A DNA stretch of 36,353 bases from Lentisphaeria bacterium (GCA_028706165.1 JAQWBY010000005.1:1-36353); one strand, 5' to 3'. Positions 1 through 8,970 are shown, counted from the stretch's first letter. Notes: a model not told the origin generated them from the letters alone. Made by a program: numbers and translations.

Positions 1-56
1 GAACCGGTGACCTCATGATTACAAGTCAAGTGCTCTACCTACTGAGCTACGCTGGC
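1..56 (-). tRNA. tRNA-Thr(TGT), 3' end truncated by window edge
   Basis: Reverse complement GCCAGCGTAGCTCAGTAGGTAGAGCACTTGACTTGTAATCATGAGGTCACCGGTTC has D-arm GCTCAGTAGGTAGAGC, a 7-nt anticodon loop CTTGTAA (anticodon TGT) and the start of the T-arm. Confidence 0.93.
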
Positions 57-80
57 ATGGCAGCCAAAAAGAGGGCGTGA

Positions 81-157
81 TGGCAGCCCGGGCGGGACTC
101 GAACCCACTACCTACTGCTTAGAAGGCAGTTGCTCTATCCGGTTGAGCTACCGGGCC
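81..157 (-). tRNA. tRNA-Arg(TCT)
   Basis: Reverse complement GGCCCGGTAGCTCAACCGGATAGAGCAACTGCCTTCTAAGCAGTAGGTAGTGGGTTCGAGTCCCGCCCGGGCTGCCA. Anticodon stem ACTGC/GCAGT with loop CTTCTAA, T-loop GGTTCGAGTCC, encoded CCA. Confidence 0.96.
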
Positions 158-229
158 AAAAGCGAGCCCTTAATATGGCCGCAAACAGGGATTAGTCAAT
201 TTCTCCGAGGCTGCAATTTGAATCTCAAT

Positions 230-581
230 GTAATCGGTCGGCCATTGGTATTGGCCGGCCTCAGGGGACGCCAGGGACGAGTGGGACTGATTGGCGGCGG
301 GGCGCTGGGGCGAGGACTCACGTCTCACGTCTCACGACTCATGGCCGGGACTGTGGAGACTTTCGGGACCGTGGGGAATGACGCTTTGGACACAAGGGAC
401 TCCTATGAAACCGATGCCGCAAAGGGATGCGTGCGTCGATTGCTGTCGATTGCTCCTATGAAACCCGCTGCCGCAAAGGTCGGCGAAAATCAAGGTCGAA
501 TGGCTGGGCGGCGGTTGGCCGTGGGTTTCCTGCACATTGTCCCCGGTGTTTTCCCCACCGGGGTGCTTTCTGACCGATTAC
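230..581. mobile_element. Non-autonomous (MITE-like) element, copy A, IS66-type ends
   Basis: Starts GTAATCGGTC (230-239) and ends GACCGATTAC (572-581), a perfect 10-bp inverted pair. Flanking octamers ATCTCAAT (222-229) and ATTTCGAT (582-589) match 6/8, consistent with a decayed TSD. Shares ~170 bp (230-401) with element B in the opposite orientation. No transposase ORF. Confidence 0.72.
401..478. repeat. Direct repeat pair TCCTATGAAACC(G/C)(A/C)TGCCGCAAAG inside element A
   Basis: TCCTATGAAACCGATGCCGCAAAG at ~401-424 and TCCTATGAAACCCGCTGCCGCAAAG at ~453-477. Confidence 0.7.
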
Positions 582-657
582 ATTTCGATATTGCGAAGAG
601 CCGGCCGTGGCTTTACTGTTATGGAGTGTCGTCAGTAGCCATCCAGGAGGCCATGTC

Positions 658-1716
658 ATGTTACCCGGAAGCATCGTTCTTGAGCTCAATCCCGCAGCAG
701 GCAACGCGCGCAATTCGGAAGGGTCGTTTGTGACCTTGCGTGATGGCACGCTGCTCTTTGCCTACACGCGCTACCACGGCCAGTGGGCCGACCACGCCAG
801 CGCCGACATCGTCCTGCGCCGCTCCGCCGACCAGGGCCGCACCTGGAGCGACAGCGACGAAATGCTGCTGCTCAACGAGGGCCGCCAGAATGTCATGAGT
901 GTGTCGCTGCTGCGGCTGCGCAATGGCGACATCGCCTTTTTCTACCTGCGCAAAAATGGCCCTGACGACTGCCGGCCCTACCTGCGCTTATCCAGCGACG
1001 AGGCTCGGACCTGGTCGGAGCCGATCGCGATCATTGCTCCGCCCGGCTATTTCGTGCTGAACAACGACCGGGTCATCCAGCTGGCCAGCGGCCGGCTTGT
1101 CGTCCCGGTGGCCTATCACCGTCTGCGTTCAGCGACGGCTATCGACGGCCGTGGCATCGCTTTCTGGTATCTCTCCGACAACGACGGCCGGAACTGGCAC
1201 GAAGCCCGCCATTGGTGGGCTTCGCCGGTGCAGAATCCGGCCGGTCTGCAGGAGCCCGGTGTGATTGAGCTTGGCGACAAGACGCTACTGTCCTGGTTCC
1301 GTACTGGCGCCGGCTGCCAGTACCGCAGCACTTCCAGCGATGGCGGCGAGACCTGGACCGCACCCGAAGCAAGCACATTCCAGTCGCCGACCTCGCCGTT
1401 AAGCATGAAACACCTCGCGGACCAGCAAGGCATCATCGCCGTGTGGAACGACCACTCTGGCCGCCTGCTCCCCGCCGGTAGCAGCAAGGACAGCTGGGGC
1501 CGCACTCCGCTGGTCGTCGCCATCAGTCGCGACAACGCGCAATCCTGGAGCGCCGGCACCGTCATCGAAGACTCCCCCGACCACGGCTTCTGCTACTGCG
1601 CCATCCACCCCATGCCCGACGCCGTACTGCTCGCCTACTGCGCCGGCGGCGCCGACAGCGGCGGCGTCCTCAACCGCCTACGCATCCGCCGCATCCCCAT
1701 CAGTGACCTGCAGTGA
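658..1716 (+). CDS. Sialidase/BNR-repeat family exo-glycosidase (GH33-like), no evident signal peptide
   Basis: Asp-box-like repeats SADQGRTWSD, SSDEARTWSE, SDNDGRNWHE, SSDGGETWTA, SRDNAQSWSA. AGGAGG at 645-650 supports ATG 658 rather than the GTG at 607. Confidence 0.85.
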   Translation: MLPGSIVLELNPAAGNARNSEGSFVTLRDGTLLFAYTRYHGQWADHASADIVLRRSADQGRTWSDSDEMLLLNEGRQNVMSVSLLRLRNGDIAFFYLRKNGPDDCRPYLRLSSDEARTWSEPIAIIAPPGYFVLNNDRVIQLASGRLVVPVAYHRLRSATAIDGRGIAFWYLSDNDGRNWHEARHWWASPVQNPAGLQEPGVIELGDKTLLSWFRTGAGCQYRSTSSDGGETWTAPEASTFQSPTSPLSMKHLADQQGIIAVWNDHSGRLLPAGSSKDSWGRTPLVVAISRDNAQSWSAGTVIEDSPDHGFCYCAIHPMPDAVLLAYCAGGADSGGVLNRLRIRRIPISDLQ

Positions 1717-1766
1717 CCGGCCGTCGCCACTTTCCCCACACAACCTCCAGCACCCGGCACCCCGCC

Positions 1767-2597
1767 ATGACCGCCAAACTCCTCAACGACCGTACGGACA
1801 TCTACCGCCTCAGCCAGCGTCTGCGTTTCAGCCTAGTGCATTTCGCTCGCGGCATCTACCCCTGCCTCGGCCACGCGCCCAACAGCATGCCCGTCAACCG
1901 CATGTTCTTTGTGCTTGAAAATCCCGGCGGCGACGCCAATTACATCGGCGACGCCGACAGTGTCCACCCTCTCCGCCCCAACCACTTCTACTTTGTGCCG
2001 GCCTTCCACCTGGCGACCTTCCGGCTTGACAGCCGCCTGGTCTTCCTGTCCATCCACAGCAAAGTCGAACTTTACGGCGCCACCGATATTTTCGCCGGCC
2101 GTCACTTCATCTACTGCGAAGACGCCCCGTTGGAACTGCCGCGGCTGCTGGAAATCCACAGCGCCACCCCCGCCGAGCTCCTCCCGGCCGCGCTGGAACT
2201 GCAGCAGCTCGTCTTTGCCGTGGTGATGCGCGTCATCAAAAATACCGGTGGCAGCGACTACACCAGCGCCGCCCGCTTTGCCGCCTACCAGCCCGTCATC
2301 GACCACATCAGCAAGAACTGCCGCGCCGATATCCGCATCGCCGATCTGGCCGCTATCATGCATTTGTCACGAGAGGCATTCAGCCGGAACTTCGTCGCCG
2401 ACACCGGCATCACGCCCAAGAAATTCGTTGCGCGCATGCTGATGAACCGCGCCACGGCACTGCTGAGCCGCCCGCATTGCTCGATCAAGGAAGTCGCCCA
2501 CGAGCTCAATTTCAGCAGCGAATATGCCTTCTCGCGTTTCTTCAAAACCCAGGCCGGCATGTCCCCCAAGGCATTCTGCCAATTCGGGCGAATCTAG
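1767..2597 (+). CDS. AraC-family transcriptional regulator
   Basis: C-terminal double HTH: IRIADLAAIMHLSREAFSRNFVADTGITPKKFVARMLMNRATALLSRPHCSIKEVAHELNFSSEYAFSRFFKTQAGMSPKAF. Cupin-like N-terminus. Start chosen at ATG 1767 (MTAKLLND). Confidence 0.92.
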   Translation: MTAKLLNDRTDIYRLSQRLRFSLVHFARGIYPCLGHAPNSMPVNRMFFVLENPGGDANYIGDADSVHPLRPNHFYFVPAFHLATFRLDSRLVFLSIHSKVELYGATDIFAGRHFIYCEDAPLELPRLLEIHSATPAELLPAALELQQLVFAVVMRVIKNTGGSDYTSAARFAAYQPVIDHISKNCRADIRIADLAAIMHLSREAFSRNFVADTGITPKKFVARMLMNRATALLSRPHCSIKEVAHELNFSSEYAFSRFFKTQAGMSPKAFCQFGRI

Positions 2598-2655
2598 CCG
2601 CCCGAGGCCGAAAAGCTCCTGCCCTGAGCACAAGCAAAGCCTGGGGAAAACGCCC

Positions 2656-3924
2656 TTACTCCGCGGGCTTTTCCTGCCAGACCTTGACGTAGTCCACGGC
2701 CATGACCGTGCCGTCGATGGCATCGGTCACCTGCCCGGCGAAGCGGGCAATGGCCAGACTGAGGTACACCGGCGCTTCCCAGTGGCAAATATCGTTTTCG
2801 CGGCGGTCAATCTCCTTGCCATCGAAGAAGAAAATGAGTTCTTTTTCGTTCCATTCCATGGCGTAGGTGTGGAAATCCGCACTGAGATCGATGGCAGGCA
2901 CATAGGGTTCTGGCTCCTGCGAGGCCACTTCGCGCCAGGCGCCGTCCACCCACAGTTCCACTTTGAAGCTGTTCACGTAGAAGACATAGCCCTTGTCGCC
3001 ATTAAGCCAGCCCGTGAGGAACTGCACGCAACCCACCTCGCGTGCCGCGCCCAAATCCAGCTCAATGAACTTCTCGCCATCGTAGGGCGTGATCCACGAC
3101 GTGCCGATGCCGCCGTCAATGACGTGTTCCACGCGGTACTGCGCATAATCCGGGTTGCTGCCGCTGGAGGCGGCGATGGTCGCCGTCCGCGCATAATCAA
3201 CCAGCCCATCCGGCAAGGGCGCATTGCTGGTCACGGCCGGGTACTCACTGCCGGCGAGCTTGGGAAACACCCGCAGCGCGCGCAGGTGAAAACGGTCTGG
3301 ATGACGCGACGAAAAACGGACTTTGCTGGCGCGCAACGGCACGTCAAGCACGATCTCCCGAGAGGCCTGGCCAGTCTTCGGCGACGCCGGGGTCAGACAG
3401 ACGCGTTTTGGCCAGGCATGATGGCGGCGCTTACCGGCGTCATCCATCCAGAAATCGCTCCAGTTGTGGATGTTGATGTTGATCTCGTCGGGATAATGGC
3501 CTTCGTTGATGTCGATCTCAAAGTGCTTGTTGCCATCGGGAAGCTTGCCGGCGGTATGCATCGTGGTCAACCAGAACGAGTTGTTGGTGCCGGTAGCGGC
3601 GGCGTATTTGTAGCGGCATTCGAAATAGCCGTACTTGAAACGGCGCTTGGTCCAGAGACTGGCACTGGTCCAGTCCTGGCCGCCGCGCTGTTCCTTGCGG
3701 TTGATCAGCTTGAGAATGCCGTCCTCCACGCAGGCATTTTCGCGCCAGCGACTGCAGATAATGTGGCCATTGGGGCCGTTTTGGGCGCGCCAGTTCTCGT
3801 CAAGCTGCGCATCCGGATAATCAAATTGATCCTCAAAAACCAACTGCCAATTCTTGCCGGCTGGCGGTTCGGCAAACACAGCGCACAGTGCCGATATGAA
3901 CAGGGCTACACTCAGACGATTCAT
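2656..3924 (-). CDS. Glycoside hydrolase family 16 protein with an inserted F5/8 type C (discoidin)-like domain; secreted
   Basis: Signal peptide MNRLSVALFISALCAVFA; GH16 motif HFEIDINEGH (ExDxxE); GH16 C-terminal strands FHTYAMEWNEKELIFFFDGKEIDR and VMAVDYVKVWQ. Discoidin-like segment VEHVIDGGIGTSWITPYDGEKFIELDLGAAREVGCVQFLTGW lies between them. Confidence 0.88.
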   Translation of the reverse strand: MNRLSVALFISALCAVFAEPPAGKNWQLVFEDQFDYPDAQLDENWRAQNGPNGHIICSRWRENACVEDGILKLINRKEQRGGQDWTSASLWTKRRFKYGYFECRYKYAAATGTNNSFWLTTMHTAGKLPDGNKHFEIDINEGHYPDEININIHNWSDFWMDDAGKRRHHAWPKRVCLTPASPKTGQASREIVLDVPLRASKVRFSSRHPDRFHLRALRVFPKLAGSEYPAVTSNAPLPDGLVDYARTATIAASSGSNPDYAQYRVEHVIDGGIGTSWITPYDGEKFIELDLGAAREVGCVQFLTGWLNGDKGYVFYVNSFKVELWVDGAWREVASQEPEPYVPAIDLSADFHTYAMEWNEKELIFFFDGKEIDRRENDICHWEAPVYLSLAIARFAGQVTDAIDGTVMAVDYVKVWQEKPAE

Positions 3925-5396
3925 GGGGCAACCTCCGTTTTATTCTTGGGGGCGGGTGCGGGTGCGGGTGCGGGCTGATCCTGGCGCAGCGTGTCATAGA
4001 TCAGCCGTGGCTTATCGGTGACGATGCCATCGACGCCCTGCTGCCAGGCGCGCCGGGCGGTGGCGGGGTTATTGACGGTCCAGTTATAGACCACGAAACC
4101 ATGGAGCCGCGCCTGGCGACTGGAGAGCTTCTGCGGATGCGTGAGATGAATGGATATGCCGCTGGCACCGGCGCTGCGCAGGTCGGTGAGCTGCTGATCG
4201 CTGAAGGTACGGCTGCCAGAGATAATCACGATCTGGCTGCGCGGCAGCGCCTCGCGAATGCTGCTGATGAGTTTGGTGCTACCACCGCAGCCGACTATGG
4301 TGCGCGCACTGAAATCATGCCGCTTGAGCAGCTCGGCCATGGCCGGCACCGCCCGTGATTCCTTCAAATCGATATGCAGAAAAGCGCTGCGGTCCTTGAG
4401 GGCGACCACGGCTTCTTCGAGGGTACAGATTGCCGCCTGCCGGCCCGTCCGCGCGTGGGTGACGGTGAGTTTTTTTAGTTCATCGATGGTCAATTCTGAG
4501 GCCTTGCCCTTGCCGTCCGTCACGCGGTCGAGGGTGTCGTCATGGAAGAGATAGGGCACACCGTCTTTGCTGCAACGCACATCGACTTCGACGGCATCGG
4601 CGCCCTGCTCTGCCGCGCTGATGATTGCATCAAGCGTATTCTCGGGATATTCGCCGGAATCGCCGCGGTGGGCAATGACCAGCGGATAGCCCGTTAGTGC
4701 CTCGCGAATCACATTCTGCTCCTGCTCAGTCAGCGGTGGCAGCGACTCAATCCGTATCGAAGACACCGCCACCTTCACGCCGCTGAGATATAAGCCCGGG
4801 CGGCCAGATGCCTGTGCCTGCTTCGGCACGAAGCTCTCCAAGACCAGCCGGCCATCAATGAAACAACGCGCTAGCGACCCGGCCAGCTCCAGGCGCAGCA
4901 ATCGCGGCGCCTCAGCGGGCTGTTTGTCCTGAAAGCTGCGGGTAATGAGGACATTCCAGACGTTGTCAGTGCCTCCCCACTTGCCCCGACAGGCAATTTC
5001 CAAGGCGTTGGGGGGATTTTTGGCAAAGCGGTTGGTGAAGGTTGTGAAATCACCGCTTTTCTCCTGATGCCGGCCAATGACCCCGACCCAGCGAGTCGGA
5101 TTGCGCGCTGAAAGTATGGCAACGCGCGCTTCAATGGCAATATCCTGGGCCTCGACGGGCGCCAGCAGGCAAGCCTCGCCGGAGCCGTCGCCATGGAGCA
5201 TGCCATCGCGAAGGGTCCACTGGCCGCTGCGCGCGGTCCAGCCGTCGGGCAACGATGTACTCTCGGCGCAGTTCCAAGCGATCAGCTCACTACCCTCGCG
5301 TTGTGTTGAAGGCAACAGCTGTGCGCCGGCTGTCAGGGCGCCTAGTAGCGCGATCATCAAAATGGCCTTCTGCATCATCTCCCGTGTCCTTTCCAT
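3921..5396 (-). CDS. Glycerophosphodiester phosphodiesterase with N-terminal LamG/DUF1080-like domain; secreted
   Basis: GDPD motifs VIAHRGDSGEYPENTLDAIISAAEQGADAVEVDVRCSKDGVPYLFHDDTLDRVTDG. N-terminal signal peptide and a LamG-like region. Stop overlaps the GH16 start (ATGA). Confidence 0.9.
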   Translation of the reverse strand: MERTREMMQKAILMIALLGALTAGAQLLPSTQREGSELIAWNCAESTSLPDGWTARSGQWTLRDGMLHGDGSGEACLLAPVEAQDIAIEARVAILSARNPTRWVGVIGRHQEKSGDFTTFTNRFAKNPPNALEIACRGKWGGTDNVWNVLITRSFQDKQPAEAPRLLRLELAGSLARCFIDGRLVLESFVPKQAQASGRPGLYLSGVKVAVSSIRIESLPPLTEQEQNVIREALTGYPLVIAHRGDSGEYPENTLDAIISAAEQGADAVEVDVRCSKDGVPYLFHDDTLDRVTDGKGKASELTIDELKKLTVTHARTGRQAAICTLEEAVVALKDRSAFLHIDLKESRAVPAMAELLKRHDFSARTIVGCGGSTKLISSIREALPRSQIVIISGSRTFSDQQLTDLRSAGASGISIHLTHPQKLSSRQARLHGFVVYNWTVNNPATARRAWQQGVDGIVTDKPRLIYDTLRQDQPAPAPAPAPKNKTEVAP

Positions 5397-5433
5397 TCGT
5401 TCCCCACGTCGGCTTTACTGCCGGCGTAGCTTC

Positions 5434-8400
5434 TTATTGCCCGAGACTGTAGAGCCCATGCCGAGTGACGTCCTTGCTGAAGCCAATACCGCTGTGCAAT
5501 TCGACCCAGCCCTTGCGGCCCTGTCCGTCATTGTCATTGACCAGCATGGAGAAGCGCAGGTCGGCGCCGGTCGCAGCCTTCAGCGTCGGCAGCGCCTGCC
5601 AGGGCACGCATAGCTCATAGAGCCAACGGCCCTCGCCGGCGGCGACACAAGACACGGCGATGTCAGCGGCCTTGAGACCCGTGCCGGCCGCGTCCGTGAC
5701 GACGCACTGCGCGCTGTCGCCGATCTTGGCCACCGCCAGCTCCACAAAACTGCGCGTGCCGGTGCCGCTCAGACCGATCTGCACGCTGTCGCCATTCCAC
5801 AGGGCGCCGCTGTTGCTGTAGGGCTGGAAGAAATGATCGTCGCGAACCATCACGGCGATGTACAGCCCGCGCTCATGCCACCCCAAGCGCGCCGTCGCGT
5901 GGAGGTCGGCTTCACCGGCGAAAGCGAAGCCATCCAGGGCAACCAGTCGCCGCTGACCAGCGCCCTTATCTTGCAGCACCGACAACGCCGCTTGCCACTG
6001 CGTCCAGTCGCCCACAAGCGCCGGCACCGCAGCCAAGCGCGGGATGACCCCGAGATAGGCCGTGTGCGTCGCGCGGTACTGCCAGCCGCTGGCCAGCGCA
6101 ATATCGACCTCGACGCTCGCCGCCGCCGGCAAGGCCGCGTCTGCACCGCCTACGACATCGTCCGCCCGCAGCCACAAGGTCGTCCACTGCCGGGGCGGCA
6201 GCGCCGACGGCTCGTCGCCAGCCGCGGCCAGGGCAAAGCCCGGAGCGCTGGCGCTGATGCGTGGCCGGAGTGGCGCGGTACCGCGGCAATAGATATTCAG
6301 CGGTATGGCCGGGCGGCCTTCGTGCAGGACAATGTTGCCGACGGTGGCCTGCAGTGGCTCACGCAGCGTGAACTCAATGCTACGTATGGTCGTGACGCCA
6401 GAGGCCTCGACGCTGACACTGAGGCTCAGGCGGCGATCGCGATAGGCCTGCCACTGCTGATCCACCAAGGGCAGTACAATGGCCGGCAGACTGAAGGCCT
6501 CGCCGTCCTTGATGCGTCCCGACAGCTTGTGATCCTGCGTGCCGGTGGCCAATTCCTTGCCGGCGGCGCCGTCCCGCAGCGTCCATCGGCACTGCGCCTG
6601 CCGCAGGACGCGTCCACTTTGGTTGATCAACAACGGGGTGACCGTGATGCTATCGCCCAGGGCAACGTCCTTCCCAGCCATATCGCTTTCCAGCTCCATG
6701 ACGAGCTTACGGGCCAGCTTTTTCACATCTAGGCCTCTAATGTAAACAGGCGTTTCGGTCAGCGTGATGGCCAGATCCCCATCCTGTGTCTGCACGGGCA
6801 GGTCGTTACCCTGAAGATCGAAGATGCGTAGCCGGCGAAAGGCCGCCTTGGGCAGAACCACGTCCATGCTGCCCTCAATGGCGTAGGCGGCGACAACGGG
6901 CGTGCCATCGGCATCGAAGTGGTAAAGTCGGTAGCGCTGCGGATCGTCAGCAAGATCGCCCACGCACTCCGCCTGGCCGAGCAGCCGCGTCAGGAAAGCG
7001 ATGGCGGTGATGGATGGCTTGGGCGTGTAGTCCTCATGGACCAGCCCGAAGTTATGCTCGGTGTAGCTGCGGTTCGGGCCGTCGTTCTTGAAGTCGTATT
7101 GCAGGGCGTAGTCGGCGCCGGCCGCGCGTGAACTCAGGTACATGCGAATGATGTATTGCGCCTGATGCACGTAGCTCGAACGGGGGTAGCCGCCGGCGAT
7201 GGCCAGGTACTCCATGTCGCCCTCGTAGGTGGTCCAGCCCACCTCGGTGATGATGACGCGCTCGGGGCCACCGTGCTTGCGACTGAGCGCACGCAACTCC
7301 TTGCCGTTGTCCTTCAGGAACATCTCCCGCTCCGGCCGCGGCTGGCCGTGGCAATACGGATGAATGGACAACACATTGCCGGCAGGGCCAATGCCCTCTT
7401 CAATCATCTGCTTAAGGGTCGGCCAGTAGTCCTCGGCGCATACCGCTATCGTCGCCTCGGGCTGGACTTCGCGAATGGCCGCGCCTGCTGCCAGACTCAA
7501 CTCGACAAATTTGCCGATCCACGGCGCTTCACCATGGCGCTGCCCGCCGTAGTACTTGCGGAATGCGAAATTGGCCGGTTCATTCCAGATCTCGAAGCTG
7601 TTCACCCGGCCACGAAAATGGCCGGCCATGAACGCCGCCCACGCCGCGTAGGCCGCCGGGTCCAGCGGGTTGTCATACACGGGATTGCCGTAGGACAACA
7701 GCAGATTGAGGCGCACCCCGCGCTCATTCAGGCGGTTGACAAAATTGTCCATCCGCTGGCTGACCACGTATTCGCCGCGTTTTTTCTCAACGCCCTGCCA
7801 GTGAAATTCCTCACGCACGACACCGATGCCCACCGCGTTGAAAATGTCTATGAAGCGCAGGTCGCCATGCGCCCAGCCGTGAGAGCCATGGATGCCCGTG
7901 CCCAGCCATGGACAAGGCGGCGGGTTAGCCGAACTCAGGCGCCCGAACCAGCTTGTGACTTCCTGGCGGTCCTTGGGGTCGGCGTCATTGCTCAGCGTCA
8001 GCACGGCCGCGAAAGCCCCGAAGGCATCGCCCAACTCGGCGGGCGTGAACTGCATCTCGCGGGTGTCACCGACGCCGATGGCCTCGACGCTGTCCCGCCG
8101 CAGCACCTCCCGACCCTGCCAGTCCTTGACCGCAACGCTTAGGCGGTATCGCCCCGTATCGCCGGGCAGCCGGCTCTCAAGGTGGCAGCGCAGCGCGGGC
8201 ACGTCGTCGGGATAGAATAACGCCCCAAAACGCGTCGACTCGCAACGCAGGCGCAGGGACGGCATCTGCTCCACGGACGCGCTGGTGAACACCCGCAGGT
8301 CGGCCAGGTCCACGCTGCCAATGGGCGACTGCTCATTGCGCTCGACGCCGATCTGCAAGGCCCGCACCGGCCAGTGTATCCGCTTGTCGTCTTCGGGCCC

Positions 8401-8829
8401 GTGCCACGCCGACGCAAATTTATCGATCTCGAAGCTCAGCGTTGTCCAGGTGTCGGCGGCTTTGACAACCTGCCTGCGGATGTGCTCCTGCTTGCTGTCG
8501 TCAGTGGTCTTCAGATGGATGCGCGTATTGGGCGCCGAACAGCGCACCTTGAAGGTCACAATCCGGCATCCCTCCGGAAGCATCTCAGGCAGAATCACGC
8601 CCACATAGGCACCCTTGCTGAGATTATAGCTGAGACGGCCATGCCACGCTGCGTCGTCGCTATCCTGATGTCGTGCGTAACTGCCCTCTGCCCCCGGAAA
8701 CTCGCCACCGAGGGTGATGGTCGCCTTCTCGCCCTGAAAACGATGGACGATCAACTCGCGCTCAACGCCCAGAGCCGACGCCACTACCGCCAATGCCACC
8801 GCGCATGACGCCATGGATAGTCTCGCCAT
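5434..8829 (-). CDS. Large secreted glycoside hydrolase, clan GH-A/GH39-like TIM barrel, with C-terminal CBM9/DOMON-like domain
   Basis: SFEIWNEPANF (acid/base) and VIITEVGWTTYEG (nucleophile) motifs; GIGVVREEFHWQGVEKKRGEYV. C-terminal LYIAVMVRDDHFFQPYSNSGALWNGDSVQIGLS is CBM9-like. Start set at ATG 8829 (MARLSMASCAVALAVVASALG signal peptide) with GAGGAG upstream. Confidence 0.8.
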   Translation of the reverse strand: MARLSMASCAVALAVVASALGVERELIVHRFQGEKATITLGGEFPGAEGSYARHQDSDDAAWHGRLSYNLSKGAYVGVILPEMLPEGCRIVTFKVRCSAPNTRIHLKTTDDSKQEHIRRQVVKAADTWTTLSFEIDKFASAWHGPEDDKRIHWPVRALQIGVERNEQSPIGSVDLADLRVFTSASVEQMPSLRLRCESTRFGALFYPDDVPALRCHLESRLPGDTGRYRLSVAVKDWQGREVLRRDSVEAIGVGDTREMQFTPAELGDAFGAFAAVLTLSNDADPKDRQEVTSWFGRLSSANPPPCPWLGTGIHGSHGWAHGDLRFIDIFNAVGIGVVREEFHWQGVEKKRGEYVVSQRMDNFVNRLNERGVRLNLLLSYGNPVYDNPLDPAAYAAWAAFMAGHFRGRVNSFEIWNEPANFAFRKYYGGQRHGEAPWIGKFVELSLAAGAAIREVQPEATIAVCAEDYWPTLKQMIEEGIGPAGNVLSIHPYCHGQPRPEREMFLKDNGKELRALSRKHGGPERVIITEVGWTTYEGDMEYLAIAGGYPRSSYVHQAQYIIRMYLSSRAAGADYALQYDFKNDGPNRSYTEHNFGLVHEDYTPKPSITAIAFLTRLLGQAECVGDLADDPQRYRLYHFDADGTPVVAAYAIEGSMDVVLPKAAFRRLRIFDLQGNDLPVQTQDGDLAITLTETPVYIRGLDVKKLARKLVMELESDMAGKDVALGDSITVTPLLINQSGRVLRQAQCRWTLRDGAAGKELATGTQDHKLSGRIKDGEAFSLPAIVLPLVDQQWQAYRDRRLSLSVSVEASGVTTIRSIEFTLREPLQATVGNIVLHEGRPAIPLNIYCRGTAPLRPRISASAPGFALAAAGDEPSALPPRQWTTLWLRADDVVGGADAALPAAASVEVDIALASGWQYRATHTAYLGVIPRLAAVPALVGDWTQWQAALSVLQDKGAGQRRLVALDGFAFAGEADLHATARLGWHERGLYIAVMVRDDHFFQPYSNSGALWNGDSVQIGLSGTGTRSFVELAVAKIGDSAQCVVTDAAGTGLKAADIAVSCVAAGEGRWLYELCVPWQALPTLKAATGADLRFSMLVNDNDGQGRKGWVELHSGIGFSKDVTRHGLYSLGQ

Positions 8830-8944
8830 CTTCGTTGCTCCTCGTTTCACTGTGAATAACGCCGGCCCAGCAAGCAGACCCCGTCGGCTCAAAAACCATA
8901 ATGTACGCCCATTTCCACAAAACACGGTCAAAGCGGCAGTATTT

Positions 8945-8970
8945 TAGCCGCACGGCATGCCGTGCGGCTA
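8945..8970. repeat. 26-bp perfect palindrome TAGCCGCACGGCATGCCGTGCGGCTA
   Basis: Direct self-complementarity; ~115 bp upstream of the GH-A hydrolase start. Confidence 0.9.

Noticed and set aside
81-157. tRNA-Arg as an integration site for an island to the right
   Set aside because: Its 3' end points left (towards position 81), away from the accessory genes; no duplicated tRNA 3' fragment or integrase seen.
77-733. 218-aa + strand ORF at the window start
   Set aside because: Overlaps the tRNA-Arg gene and element A and runs into the sialidase start out of frame; no recognisable protein features.
2524-3978. 484-aa + strand ORF antisense to GH16/GDPD
   Set aside because: Shadow ORF from high-GC codon bias; the minus strand carries clear GH16 motifs and signal peptides.
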